From CAYWNA01 sp964459305 (lineage in GTDB: Bacteria > Planctomycetota > Planctomycetia > Pirellulales > Pirellulaceae), in the NCBI GenBank assembly GCA_964459305.1, contig CAYWNA010000002.1, forward strand, positions 62,001 through 126,000: a stretch of DNA of 64,000 nt. Direction: 5' to 3'. Made by a program: the position numbers and the translations under genes. Below, piece by piece: positions 25,260-34,661 of the stretch. The notes under the pieces are model-generated. The model was not told the origin of the DNA. It saw only the letters and a program-made list of their open reading frames with translations, and did no database searches. Within the stretch, counting starts at the first letter, position 1. Every line of letters begins with the position of its first letter.

Positions 25260-26324
25260 ATGAAGCGATATTCGCCCTTGCCATCGTTTCTCGTGTGTCT
25301 GGCCACCGGCACCTGTTTGGCCGCGGCCCCCGATGCCATGACGTTCAAAGCACACGAAGGAGGCGTCCGCGCCCTAGCGTTTTCGCCGGACGGGAAGCTC
25401 CTGGCATTGGGCGGCGCCGTCCCGTCAGACGTTCCCGCGGAGAAAGGGTACACCCGAGGCGAGGTGATCCTCTGGGATATCACCACGGGCAAGAGAGGGC
25501 GCGTATTGAAGGGCCATCCGGGCGAAGTGAACTGCCTGGCCTTCAGTCCCGACGGGAAAATCCTGGCCAGCGGCGGCCAACGGCAGTACCGGCTGGTCAA
25601 TTCCAATACGGCACAGAACCTCAAGGTGTGGGACGTCTCGGCCGGCCGAGAGATCATCACGCTTCTCGGCCAGACCCACGGCGTCACGTGCGTGGCGTTT
25701 TCGGCCGACGGAAACACCCTCGTCTCGGGCAGTCTTGACGGCACCGTCAAGCTGCGACTTCGCGACCAACAGTGGAAGACCCGCGCCACGCTCAAGCCAC
25801 CCACGAGGAAGACCAGTGAGGACGGCGTGTCCACGCTCGGGTTTCATCCGCTCGAAGGATGGCTGGCCACGGGTTGCATCGGCGGGATCATCGAGGTTTG
25901 GGACACGACCACGTTGAAACTGAGACGCAGACTTCGAGTGCACCAAGTCGAGAAACATGGCTGTTTCGTCGAAATATCAGCGGACGGAAAGACGTTGGCC
26001 ACCAGTACGCCCGACGGAGTCGTGCAGCTTTGGGATACCAAATCCTTCCGGATCCGCGACTCGTTCAAAGCGCAGCCGGACGGAGTCTGGTACCTGGCGC
26101 TTTCACCCGATGGTAATTTCCTGGCCACGGCGGGAGGAGCATGGGACCAGCCGAGTTCGGTGACCCTGTGGCATCTGCCAAGACACAAGCGGGCTGCTGT
26201 CCTCAAAGGGCACACGATGGCCGTCGCCGCCCTTGCCATCTCAACCGACGGGAAACGGCTGGCTTCCGCCAGTTTCGATGGTACGGTCAAGGTCTGGCCG
26301 CTCGGGGATGTAGTGAATCAGTAG
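25260..26324 (+). CDS. Secreted WD40-repeat protein, 354 aa (one propeller)
   Basis: A signal peptide (SPLPSFLVCLATGTCLAAAP, about residues 5-24) is followed by seven WD40 repeats, from HEGGVRALAFSPDGKLLALG to HTMAVAALAISTDGKRLASA, enough for one closed seven-bladed propeller. ATG 25260 is preceded by GGGAGGTTGTC. Extracellular or periplasmic scaffold function is likely, ligand unknown. It may form an operon with the secreted protein 39 bases downstream. Confidence 0.9.
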   Translation: MKRYSPLPSFLVCLATGTCLAAAPDAMTFKAHEGGVRALAFSPDGKLLALGGAVPSDVPAEKGYTRGEVILWDITTGKRGRVLKGHPGEVNCLAFSPDGKILASGGQRQYRLVNSNTAQNLKVWDVSAGREIITLLGQTHGVTCVAFSADGNTLVSGSLDGTVKLRLRDQQWKTRATLKPPTRKTSEDGVSTLGFHPLEGWLATGCIGGIIEVWDTTTLKLRRRLRVHQVEKHGCFVEISADGKTLATSTPDGVVQLWDTKSFRIRDSFKAQPDGVWYLALSPDGNFLATAGGAWDQPSSVTLWHLPRHKRAAVLKGHTMAVAALAISTDGKRLASASFDGTVKVWPLGDVVNQ

Positions 26325-26363
26325 TCGGAAGGCCCACTTGGCCCTTGCCATAGGAGTCGCGAG

Positions 26364-27821
26364 ATGTCGTTTTCCAGAATTTGGATCGGATGGGTCGTTC
26401 TGGTTTCGGCCGCAGCTTGGCCGTGGCAGTCGGCCCAAGCCCAATCCCCGGAGGTGACGGAAATCGTGATCCACCCGGCCCGCGTGCCGCGCCCACCACT
26501 CAAATATCGCCTCTTGCCGCCGCTTTCCGACCAAGTACCCGGTGTGGCGGCGCCCCTTTACTCGCAAGCGTTCCTGGCGATCCACGAGAGACAGGAGAGC
26601 AAGGTCGACGACGAGACCTGGAGGAAAATGCAGGGCGAATGGATCAACATGCCCCTCAAGGAATTGCCCAAGGAGGAAGCCGCCAAGGCGTTGAGGCAAA
26701 TGGGAGCGATCCTTCAGAGCGTGGACCAGGCGGCCCGGCGGCCCAGTTTTGGTCTCGATGTGCCGGCCCAAGACTTCGAGCAGATCCTCCCCACGGCCCG
26801 GAGCCAATTGCGAGCGTTTCGCGCTGCGGCGCGGCTGCTCGTTCTGCAGATCCGGCTGCGGATACTCGAACGCGATTACGAGAGAGCCGTCCGTACGCTC
26901 CAAACAGGCTACGCCATGGCTCGACATTGCGCGGAACAGCCGACTACACCCAGCGTGCTCGTCGGACTGGCGCTGATTGGCGTGATGAATCATGAGCTTC
27001 GAGAGCTGATCCAATCGCCGGATGTGCCCAATCTGTATTGGACGATCACGGCGCTGCCGGACCCCATGATCGACCTCGGACCGGTCTTCGAATTCGAATC
27101 GACGGTCCTCGAATCGATGTTCCCCGAGTTCGGTCGGTTGAAGGCCGCCGGCGCGACGCCCGACGAGTGGCGCGGGTTGCTGGAGAAGATGGTCCACGCG
27201 CTGTACCGCGCGGAGCGGGCCGATGATACGCCCGGCGATGGGGAGGAGGCCGGCGGCCGACCCGTCGCGGGAGCCACAGACGTCGACGCGCTCATTAAGA
27301 AAGGTCTGCCCGTTGCACGTCGCGTTCTGCTGGCGGCCGGCGTGACCATTGCGGAACTGGATGCGATATCGCCCGCAGAAACGGTCGTCCGAGCCGCCTT
27401 TGAAGAGTACCGGAACCAATGTGACGATTTGGCCAAATGGTGCCAGGTTCCCTATTGGCAGGCAAAGCCGGGAATTGAGCGGAGTGTGGAACAGACGCGC
27501 CGCCTTCTCAAAGAGGCGGGACTGCCGCCGGGCGCGGGCATGACGCCCCCGGCCTACGGCTTGCAGTATCATCACATGGCCGCGGCCCGAACCCAGCGAT
27601 ATCTGACCGCTCTGCGTTGCGTCGAAGCTATTCGGCTTTACGCCGCCGAGCACGACGGCAAGCTGCCGAGTCGGTTGGAGGACATCACGAAAGTTCCCCT
27701 GCCCGTCAACCCGATGACGGGCAAGCTCTTCACGTACCAGGCCGAGGAGCGGTACGTGATCCTCGACCTGGACGGCGGCGGCTTCAACCGCCAATGGTGG
27801 ATCCGGCTCGCGGATGAGTGA
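26364..27821 (+). CDS. Secreted protein of unknown function, 485 aa
   Basis: Signal peptide IWIGWVVLVSAAAWPWQSAQA (residues about 6-26) with an AQA cleavage site. The mature part is mostly helical, with Arg- and Glu-rich segments (LLVLQIRLRILERDYERAVR) and a C-terminal region (LRCVEAIRLYAAEHDGKLP, then PLPVNPMTGKLFTY) resembling the C-terminal segment of type II secretion pseudopilin-related planctomycete proteins. No enzyme motif is visible. ATG 26364 follows GGAGTCGCGAG. The 39-base gap to the WD40 gene suggests co-transcription. Confidence 0.8.
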   Translation: MSFSRIWIGWVVLVSAAAWPWQSAQAQSPEVTEIVIHPARVPRPPLKYRLLPPLSDQVPGVAAPLYSQAFLAIHERQESKVDDETWRKMQGEWINMPLKELPKEEAAKALRQMGAILQSVDQAARRPSFGLDVPAQDFEQILPTARSQLRAFRAAARLLVLQIRLRILERDYERAVRTLQTGYAMARHCAEQPTTPSVLVGLALIGVMNHELRELIQSPDVPNLYWTITALPDPMIDLGPVFEFESTVLESMFPEFGRLKAAGATPDEWRGLLEKMVHALYRAERADDTPGDGEEAGGRPVAGATDVDALIKKGLPVARRVLLAAGVTIAELDAISPAETVVRAAFEEYRNQCDDLAKWCQVPYWQAKPGIERSVEQTRRLLKEAGLPPGAGMTPPAYGLQYHHMAAARTQRYLTALRCVEAIRLYAAEHDGKLPSRLEDITKVPLPVNPMTGKLFTYQAEERYVILDLDGGGFNRQWWIRLADE

Positions 27822-27863
27822 CTCCCGATACCAGACGACGCAATTGGATAGACAGATCGCATC

Positions 27864-28282
27864 AGAATCCGCCGTCGACCATCCAGCGTTTCGCCGGGTT
27901 GTCGTTCCGGACTGCCAGGTTGAACTTTTTTGACTTGCCGGACTTGAACTTGATTTCATAGGGGCAAACCAACCGGGATAGCGTCCTGATTTGAATGGTT
28001 TGCCGATGCTGATGATTTCCAAACCGCCCAACCACGTTTTCCAATCGGGGTTCATCGCCGTCGCGGAGTAAAACTTCAGCAACTCGATCCGCTGAAGTTC
28101 CTCGGCAGCAGCGGCTGCGGCCGAAACCCCTTCGTCAGTGCCCGGCATATCCATGGCTTCTGCCTCACTGAGTGGAACCCTCGATCGTTTGCGTCTGCGC
28201 TGAACGTCAGTGCACAGATTCGACGCCATTCGGTAGAGATAGGCGCTCACAGTCGATTTGGATTCAATGAAAGACGGTCCCT
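27864..28282 (-). pseudogene. Composite remnant: ECF sigma region 2 joined to another protein's C-terminus
   Basis: On the minus strand, VSAYLYRMASNLCTDVQRRR and RSRVPLSEAEAMDM are an ECF sigma region 2 fragment. After ELLKFYSATAMNPDWKTWLG the frame leads to GKPFKSGRYPGWFAP, and then a one-base shift is needed to continue as YEIKFKSGKSKKFNLAVRND and RWMVDGGF before a stop. The N-terminus, and region 4 of the sigma factor, are missing. It lies just downstream of the kinase gene. Confidence 0.55.
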
Positions 28283-28301
28283 TGGGATCGGGACATCACG
28301 A

Positions 28302-30668
28302 TCAAGGACTTCGCAAAGCTGATGGACGGTCGGCCAGGTCTTCTACCGGCAATGGCACGTCGTTGGGCACGACGGCCCAGTCGGCTAGGCGGCCGAAGTC
28401 GCGGTGGCCGGGTCGCCAACCGTGGGTTTCGAGTTCGAACAACTCGCGGATGGTCTCAAATTGATCATCCATCAGGATCAGCGTTGCGCTGGACTCGTCG
28501 GGCGACATTTGGGCGCAAAGCAAATGAGTGTCGTTGGGCGACCATGCCAACGGAGTCACCAAGAGTTCGCGGTTTGGCTGCAACTGGCTGTTCCACTGAC
28601 CGTCAGGCTCGAGTCGGGCCAGTCCAACGCCATAATAGAAAGCGTCGGCCAAACCACCGCGGGTGAAGTTGTGGTGCCATGCGATGCGTGTGCCGTCGTC
28701 ATGCCATAAGACTCGCCCGTCCTTGCGGTCGTTGGGATCGTCCTCCCATAACGTTTCGACCAGCTGTCCTTTGCGGTCGGTGATGTACACGTTGGACATT
28801 GGCCACGCCCAGCTGGGCTGTGCGACAACGGCCAATTGGTCGCCGTCCGGACAAGCATCCGTTACCACGCCATTTCCACCAGCCGGTGTATCGAAGAAAC
28901 GAAACGCTAGTTTCGGTTGACCCGCGTCCACGTCGACCTCCCAGACATCCATATCAAGCCTCCGGTCGAGCATGGGATCGCGTGTGTAGCAGATCCTCGA
29001 ATTCGAGACCCACACGGGCGAAAGGAAGCGTTCCGTGGCGGAGGCCGGCGAGACTACCTGCCGCTGGTCCGTGCCGTCGGCATCACATACCCAGACGCCG
29101 GTCGACTCGTCAGGCTGCATACCGCGGATGAAAGCGACTCGGCGCCCGTCAGGCGAGAAGCTGGGATGCACGTCGAACGTTTGGGGATCGTCGGAGAGTT
29201 GAATTCTTCGGCTGCCATCGGCGCGGAACAGCCACAGGTCGGCTCTGCCGGTACCGCGTAACGTCCAACTCATCACGATCCACCCGGCCAATTCGCAGTC
29301 GGGCGGCGTTGCGATCTCGGGTTTGGGCGGGACCGGTTTCGGAACATCGGGTCCATTGCGTTCAGGGCGGTAGATGATCGCCACGGCCAGTATCGCCATC
29401 GCGAGAGCGCTGAAGGCCGCCGCAATCATCGATTTGCGCAACCGCCCACGCTTCGCAGACGGTTCAAGTCTTTGTCGTGTTGCATCGGCACGCGGGCGCG
29501 GGGTCGGTGATCGGCCCTCGGCGATGGCCACCAGCGCCCGCAGGTCGCAGCCCGTGGCGAACGGTTCCAGAGCTTCGGCCAACTCGGCCGGCGTCGAATG
29601 GCGATCGTCAGGTTGCTTGGCCAACATCTTATCGAGCACCTTGGCCAGTCGGTCCGGCACCTCGTTGCGGAAGTGCACCACGGGAGAAACGGAACCGTGG
29701 ACGTGGGCAGTCATTTTGTCGAACGCGGTCCGATAGGCGGCGCCGCTGAACGGAGCCTGGCCTGCTAGCAGGTAGTACAACGTACAGCCAAGACTGTACA
29801 GATCTGCGCGGATATCCGCGCCGTGACTGTCCTGAACCTGCTCGGGCGCCATGTAGTCGGGCGTACCCAGCGCCTGACCGCTCATGGTCATCTCGCCGTC
29901 GGCAGGCTGGAACGTCCGAAATCGGGCAAGCCCCATGTCAAGGATCTTTACGATTGCCGATTGCCGATTTTCGATCGCCGGTGGAAGAGCCACTCCGTCT
30001 CGGCCGATCGCTGTCGGCTGACCGCCGAAAGACAGCATCAGATTCGACGGTTTGATATCGCGGTGGATCAGGCCATGTTCGTGTGCGTGCTGGAGGCCCA
30101 CCGCAGCCTGCCGTATCAACTCGCAGGCATCGGCAATCGGCAGCGGTCCCACGCGTCGAACCAGATCGGCGAAATCCACGCCTGCGACGAGTTCCATAAC
30201 CAAGAAGTGAGTCCCGCTGCTCTCGCGAGCGTCGTAGGCGCGGACGATGTTCGGGTGATCCAGTCGTCCAACAGCCTTGATTTCCCGTTTGAACCGCGCC
30301 ACCGCTTGTTCATCGTCCACTTGTCCTAGCGGCAGGACTTTCACCGCGACGATTCGATCCAGCTCGGTGTGCAGGGCTTTGTAGACCACGCCCATCCCGC
30401 CTTGCCCCAGCTTCTCCAGCAACTTGTACTCGGCCAGTTGCCCTTCGACCGCCGGTTCGCATGTGGATATGTCCGGCAACCCGCCAGCCGGAGGCGGTAC
30501 GGCATCCCGGCGCGGTGTATCGCCGTCCCCATGGAGCGTTTGCAATACGGCGTGGCAGGTCTGGCAGGCCTCGATGTGAATGCTCACGGCGCCGGCAACG
30601 GCGCCGGGCAACACGCCCGCCGCGTAGTCCTCAAGTTCTCGGTGGCTTGGGCAATTGCCGTCAGGCAT
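28302..30668 (-). CDS. Receptor-like Ser/Thr protein kinase with zinc-finger N-terminus and TolB-like propeller, 788 aa
   Basis: Residues 31-38 HIEACQTC form a small zinc-binding finger. The kinase domain (about 81-370) has GQGGMGVV (P-loop, 88-95), AVKV (Lys110), HRDIKPSN (202-209, catalytic loop), LDMGLA (Mg-binding, DMG instead of DFG) and GTPDYMAPEQ. One membrane helix follows (about 420-440), then an external propeller with TolB-like repeats (VHPSFSPDGRRVAFIRGMQP). Its start overlaps the upstream gene's stop by 8 bases. Together with that gene and the ECF sigma gene at 31294 it forms a regulatory operon; the kinase may phosphorylate the sigma factor, which is inference. Confidence 0.92.
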   Translation of the reverse strand: MPDGNCPSHRELEDYAAGVLPGAVAGAVSIHIEACQTCHAVLQTLHGDGDTPRRDAVPPPAGGLPDISTCEPAVEGQLAEYKLLEKLGQGGMGVVYKALHTELDRIVAVKVLPLGQVDDEQAVARFKREIKAVGRLDHPNIVRAYDARESSGTHFLVMELVAGVDFADLVRRVGPLPIADACELIRQAAVGLQHAHEHGLIHRDIKPSNLMLSFGGQPTAIGRDGVALPPAIENRQSAIVKILDMGLARFRTFQPADGEMTMSGQALGTPDYMAPEQVQDSHGADIRADLYSLGCTLYYLLAGQAPFSGAAYRTAFDKMTAHVHGSVSPVVHFRNEVPDRLAKVLDKMLAKQPDDRHSTPAELAEALEPFATGCDLRALVAIAEGRSPTPRPRADATRQRLEPSAKRGRLRKSMIAAAFSALAMAILAVAIIYRPERNGPDVPKPVPPKPEIATPPDCELAGWIVMSWTLRGTGRADLWLFRADGSRRIQLSDDPQTFDVHPSFSPDGRRVAFIRGMQPDESTGVWVCDADGTDQRQVVSPASATERFLSPVWVSNSRICYTRDPMLDRRLDMDVWEVDVDAGQPKLAFRFFDTPAGGNGVVTDACPDGDQLAVVAQPSWAWPMSNVYITDRKGQLVETLWEDDPNDRKDGRVLWHDDGTRIAWHHNFTRGGLADAFYYGVGLARLEPDGQWNSQLQPNRELLVTPLAWSPNDTHLLCAQMSPDESSATLILMDDQFETIRELFELETHGWRPGHRDFGRLADWAVVPNDVPLPVEDLADRPSALRSP

Positions 30669-31191
30669 CGCTTTCCGATCCGGGAAAATCGAAAACCGCG
30701 CGTCCCTGATGTAAGAGGTGACGCGTCAATTCGTCCAGCCAATCTTGTTCGAGCGCCCAGTCGAGCGCGGCACGCAACGCTTCGTCGCAGAGCGACGTTA
30801 TGCGATGGTCATGTTTGGTGATGGCCGCCGAGATACTCGCCAGATACAGCACGGTGGCGATTTCCGCCGGCAAGGGACTATCACCCCGCGAGCGACACGC
30901 CTTTGCGAACCGCCGAGTCAGGTCGAGCAGTTTGATCGGCGGCTGCGGATGTTCGAACAGATCGCGGAAGGTGTGTACAGGCGGCCCCTCGACCGAACGG
31001 AGCATCTCCGGCAGATCAAGTCCCACGGCCTCGTCGAATCGTTCCAGATCGAACTGCAAGTCTGCATCCAATTGGTGCTCCAGGATGGTGTGCAGTTCTC
31101 CGGCCGACCAGATATCCTGCTGATCGCTCCGACAGTCCATCAAGTCTGCCAAGGAGACAGGATCGACACGTAAAAAGTCGTCGTGTTCCAT
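30661..31191 (-). CDS. Hypothetical protein in kinase operon, 176 aa
   Basis: I do not recognise the family. The protein is helical, acidic at both ends and contains PPIKLLDLTRRFAKACRSRG and VLYLASISAAITKHDHRITS, the latter hydrophobic but with His and Lys, so not a clear membrane segment. It overlaps the kinase start by 8 bases and probably assists or modulates the kinase or the sigma factor. Confidence 0.75.
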   Translation of the reverse strand: MEHDDFLRVDPVSLADLMDCRSDQQDIWSAGELHTILEHQLDADLQFDLERFDEAVGLDLPEMLRSVEGPPVHTFRDLFEHPQPPIKLLDLTRRFAKACRSRGDSPLPAEIATVLYLASISAAITKHDHRITSLCDEALRAALDWALEQDWLDELTRHLLHQGRAVFDFPGSESDA

Positions 31192-31293
31192 GATAGCCTT
31201 TCTGCTCGCGGCCGAGTCTGTCGTTGGAGAACAGCCCTTAGGTAGCGTTCTTGCCCAAAAACAGGCTATAGCCTGGATTCCAACGAGACAAGC

Positions 31294-32049
31294 CTACTCC
31301 ATCGTGCGATTGGATTGAGCAAGGACTTTCCTCAGCTCGCCGATCTCCTCATCGATTTCCTGTGCGTCTCGCGCATATTCAGCGACGACGGAGCGAAGCA
31401 CTCGCTCGTACGTGCGCTTGGCGGTCATCAGAACATTCGAAGCCTGACTCGGCGAGCGCAGGCCAAACCGTTTGACCAATTCGCGGTAGTCCGCCGGTTC
31501 CACCCCCTCCAGGATCGGAAGGAGTATGCGCAGTTCGAAAACTCCCCAAACGTCCGCGCGACCGGTCGCCTCGCAATGATCACGCATTCGCTCGACCGCT
31601 TGCCCCACGACGCCGCGTGCCCAGGCTACGTCGAAGGCATGGGACGCCTCGGAGCCCGACGATAACGCCTCGGCCCGGTCGCCAAGGGCCTCCGAACCTT
31701 CACCCGCCGCCCGCTTCTTGGCGCCCGCATCCCGGATCTGATTGAACAGGAAGCGGTCCAGGGCCTTGAGGAGGAAGGTGCGGAATTTGCCCAGATCACG
31801 CTCGGCCCGCGCGACCAGATCCCGCTCCAGGATCTTCTTGGCCACAAAGTCCTGAATCACATCATCGGCCCTGTCCAGCGACAGGCCTTTTGAGTGGGCA
31901 AGGTGAGCGCGGAGAGCCGGCAAATAGCGAGCGAGTAGTTGCCCCAGGGCTTCCCGGCTTGCGTGGTCGGCGTCTTTGCCCGCCAGAGCCACGAGAGACC
32001 AAGATGTCGTTGGAAACCTCTGAGGCCCAGCATATCCGTCGGCCGCCAT
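31294..32049 (-). CDS. ECF-like RNA polymerase sigma factor of planctomycete type, 251 aa
   Basis: Region 2 is present in DRADDVIQDFVAKKILERDL and LGKFRTFLLKALDRFLFNQI. The long linker contains AAGEGSEALGDRAEAL, and region 4 corresponds to EGVEPADYRELVKRFGLRSP with SQASNVLMTAKRTYERVLR. The family is larger than classical ECF factors and is often encoded beside Ser/Thr kinases in Planctomycetes. ATG 32049 is preferred because GGAAAGGA lies just upstream; ATGs at 32055 and 32070 are alternatives. Confidence 0.82.
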   Translation of the reverse strand: MAADGYAGPQRFPTTSWSLVALAGKDADHASREALGQLLARYLPALRAHLAHSKGLSLDRADDVIQDFVAKKILERDLVARAERDLGKFRTFLLKALDRFLFNQIRDAGAKKRAAGEGSEALGDRAEALSSGSEASHAFDVAWARGVVGQAVERMRDHCEATGRADVWGVFELRILLPILEGVEPADYRELVKRFGLRSPSQASNVLMTAKRTYERVLRSVVAEYARDAQEIDEEIGELRKVLAQSNRTME

Positions 32050-32375
32050 GACCATTCCTTTCCAGGGCATTTGCCCTCATTGGAGCATCAGGAATCAGTA
32101 TACAGCCAATTGCGGGTGTAGGTGAATCGACGTGCCCGAGAATCGTGGACGGCCCGACCGTTGAGGAGTGACATCCCACCGAGAGCGGCGCGACCGCCAT
32201 ATTCTGCGGTTTTCACCTAAGAAAACGGAGATTCGGACGTTTCTTGTGTTGAATGATCGCCATCGAACGCGGAGACCTCTCGCCATTGGACTTCCACGTT
32301 GAACCGGTAGACAACCAGCAGCAGGCGCCGGCCCGCGTATCGCTGGTTATCCCGCGATTCTCGCTGCGATCGCTG
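32050..32375. other. Intergenic region
   Basis: Upstream region of the ECF sigma gene and 3' region of a membrane protein gene, both on the minus strand. I see no gene; a short plus-strand frame at 32253-32459 is antisense to the membrane protein. Confidence 0.3.
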
Positions 32376-32864
32376 TCAGCCTACTTTCCGCCGCGATTGG
32401 TCTTCCTGGCCCTCATCATCGGCTGCGCTTTTGCCATGGATCTGTTTCGCAAGCGGTGACAGAAACACGCCAGCCACAGCGCCGCCGACCACGTAGCCCA
32501 AGCCGGCGCCCAGCGTGGGGCCGAGAACGACAAGCACCAGAAGAAACGGTCGTTCGCCCGATATGTACGACGCGATTACGGCCACGGCTAGAAATAGAAC
32601 AAAGAGAAGACTGCCAACCACAAGAGACGCTTCGCGGGGCCTTTCGCCTTTGAAAAGGAACATCTGACCGGCGCAGACTCCTGCGACGTAAACAGCCAAG
32701 AAGCCAAAAACGATCGGCGGCAGACCCATCGCAGCCAGCAATCCGAAGAAACCTGCGAACGATGTCATGATTAGCAGCAGACCACCCACGCTGAATTGAC
32801 GTGGCACGCCGGCGCATCGCGGGTTTTGCTCTTCCGGGCGATGGTCCGTTTCCGGTGACTCCAT
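32376..32864 (-). CDS. Small membrane protein with four helices, 162 aa
   Basis: After a polar start and QFSVGGLLLIMTSFAGFFGL come three more hydrophobic segments (PIVFGFLAVYVAGVCAG, VVGSLLFVLFLAVAVIAS and LLVLVVLGPTLGAGLGY) and a charged tail. Family unknown. ATG 32864 is preceded by GAGAGG; upstream ATGs at 32870 and 32882 are less likely. It follows a small secreted-protein remnant on the same strand. Confidence 0.7.
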   Translation of the reverse strand: MESPETDHRPEEQNPRCAGVPRQFSVGGLLLIMTSFAGFFGLLAAMGLPPIVFGFLAVYVAGVCAGQMFLFKGERPREASLVVGSLLFVLFLAVAVIASYISGERPFLLVLVVLGPTLGAGLGYVVGGAVAGVFLSPLAKQIHGKSAADDEGQEDQSRRKVG

Positions 32865-32878
32865 GGCCATCCTCTCGT

Positions 32879-33077
32879 TCACTGATCCAGAAACTGTTGA
32901 TATCGATTCATCTCCTCAGCGACTCTTGTGCGGACTTTTTCCATTGCCTCCGGATCCGACGTGATTTCGGCCATCGCATCTCGAACCTTCGAGCGAAATT
33001 CTTCCGGTGCCCGAGCGTAGCCCCGCCAAGGCAGCGAGGAGAACCGCACGTAGAATGTGGGTAGCCGCGAGTTTCAT
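32879..33077 (-). pseudogene. Small exported protein, apparently frameshifted
   Basis: ATG (33075-33077, minus) opens a signal-peptide-like stretch MKLAATHILRAVLLAALAG. A one-base shift then gives YARAPEEFRSKVRDAMAEIT followed by a charged helix ending MNRYQQFLDQ and a stop at 32879. The unshifted frame is meaningless after the signal sequence. Confidence 0.4.
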
Positions 33078-33300
33078 CTCAGACCACTGAACTTGGCTTT
33101 CTGTTCCGCTTCTCTTTTCTCACTCACCGAGCGAATACCAGAGGCTTAGCGAACATTGAGATCCGCACCACGTATCCAATTGATCTTCGCTGTCTGGCCC
33201 ATATTATTGCCAACGCATCTTGACTCGTAGCCTCCAAACGGTTTATACGAAGGCCAGATGAATCGTCAATCAGGCCGCTGACTCAAACGAGGTGATCATC

Positions 33301-34203
33301 GTGGAGACTCGTACCATTGAAACTGTCATTTGGCGGCCCTGGACTCCGACACGTGAGCAGCTCTTGATGATCCGGCTGGTCCTTCTGGCGGTTGCCGGGT
33401 CCCTGTTTGCCATGTCCGGAGTTTTCTTGATTCGACGCCTGATGGGTGCCTTCGGGCAGCCGCTGACACCGGCGGCTCTCATCATTTTGGCGGCAACGAT
33501 GACGGTGTTGGTTGCCTCGGTTCGGGCACTGTGGCGAGGTGCGGGCAAATCGGACATGGAGTCGGTGCGCGGCAGTGGACTTCTTCTTGATGCGATTCTA
33601 TCTTTGGGAGTGTTTTGCCTGGCAGCGTCCCTTTCACTGCCGGGCTCGGCCGCGGTACCGCTCGGCGTCTTCTGGTGCCTTTTCATTGCAGCCGAACTTG
33701 TCACTTGGTCCCCCTACTGCCGTCGCCTGGTGCGACGCCGTCGTATGCATAGCGACAATAACAGCGAACGCGTTGATGAGACGCCAATCACGATCGATGA
33801 GCCGCCACGCCGACTTTCAACGGGCACGCTTTACGAAAGCGAAATGGATGACGAAGAGGGCGAGGATGACGAATTTGAATTGCTGCCGCCGGGCGTCTCT
33901 CAGCGGATGACGAGGGCAAGAGAGGAAAACGGCATGGAAGTTGTGTACGGCGTGGTGCGGTGCGGTTTCGCCGCGGGCCAGCGGCAACAGAACCTTCACA
34001 TCGCCTTTTGTCCGCCGTTGGAAAACATCCCCGAATTGACAACGGATCAGATCGACGGGCCGATCGTGAGGATCAAGCCGTCGATGGTCGAAACGTACGG
34101 CGCGGGGTTGGAAGTCAAGCTGCAGGCGCTTTGCAGCGAGCCAACGAATGTGCAGGTTCTGTTCTACGCATGCGAGAAAGCCGTACACGACGCGGCGACC
34201 TAA
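33301..34203 (+). CDS. Membrane protein of unknown function with acidic cytoplasmic domain, 300 aa
   Basis: Four hydrophobic segments lie in the first 140 residues (LLMIRLVLLAVAGSLFAMSG, ALIILAATMTVLVASV, LLLDAILSLGVFCLAAS and VFWCLFIAAELVTW). An Arg cluster and a very acidic stretch (SEMDDEEGEDDEFELLPPGV) follow, then a folded domain of about 100 residues (VYGVVRCGFAAGQRQQNLHI). GTG 33301 is preceded by GAGGTGA. No enzyme motif is recognised. Confidence 0.7.
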   Translation: METRTIETVIWRPWTPTREQLLMIRLVLLAVAGSLFAMSGVFLIRRLMGAFGQPLTPAALIILAATMTVLVASVRALWRGAGKSDMESVRGSGLLLDAILSLGVFCLAASLSLPGSAAVPLGVFWCLFIAAELVTWSPYCRRLVRRRRMHSDNNSERVDETPITIDEPPRRLSTGTLYESEMDDEEGEDDEFELLPPGVSQRMTRAREENGMEVVYGVVRCGFAAGQRQQNLHIAFCPPLENIPELTTDQIDGPIVRIKPSMVETYGAGLEVKLQALCSEPTNVQVLFYACEKAVHDAAT

Positions 34204-34414
34204 TTCGCCGGGATTCGCCGGGCAGCATGGCGTCAAGGCTCGCTTCGCACGCCACTCGGACATCCTGCCACGCAGCTCGCAGCGGCGACTCGGTCGGGGC
34301 CGTGTCGCTCACCAGCCCGGCATCGGCGAACAACTGTGCGATGTACGGGTCCGCCCAAGGCAGCAGGTCGACGGGCTGGTTGGCGGCGCGGTCGTGACAT
34401 GGTTGATTGGTCAT
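34115..34414 (-). CDS. Hypothetical protein, 99 aa
   Basis: Starts at an ATG preceded by ACGGAG and reads MTNQPCHDRAANQPVDLLPW followed by DPYIAQLFADAGLV. The last 30 residues are Arg-rich and overlap antisense with the 3' end of the gene at 33301-34203, so the true protein may be real only in its first two thirds. Confidence 0.4.
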   Translation of the reverse strand: MTNQPCHDRAANQPVDLLPWADPYIAQLFADAGLVSDTAPTESPLRAAWQDVRVACEASLDAMLPGESRRIRSPRRVRLSRMRRTEPAHSLARCKAPAA

Positions 34415-34661
34415 GTTGATCTCCGTTTTGACGATGGGAATTGTCGAGACGTGAGTCTGGCCGTGGTAGCCTGGACAAGGCCGTACAGATGCAATTGGGG
34501 TGCCAAACCGCTCGCGGCAGACGAGCTCGATGCCGACACATCGCTGTAAGTCGTTGCCGGCTAAGAGCTTGGCGCGAACAACTCGAAACAGACCGGCCGG
34601 CGGGCGGGGCGAGGGTGGGCGGGGCGATATGAATGTCTGGGCGTTCCCCATCCCAAGATTT

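Noticed and set aside
26241..28250. A 669-codon minus-strand frame
   Set aside because: Apart from its first ~110 codons it is antisense to the exported protein at 26364-27821 and has no protein-like pattern; only the ECF-like start was kept as a pseudogene.
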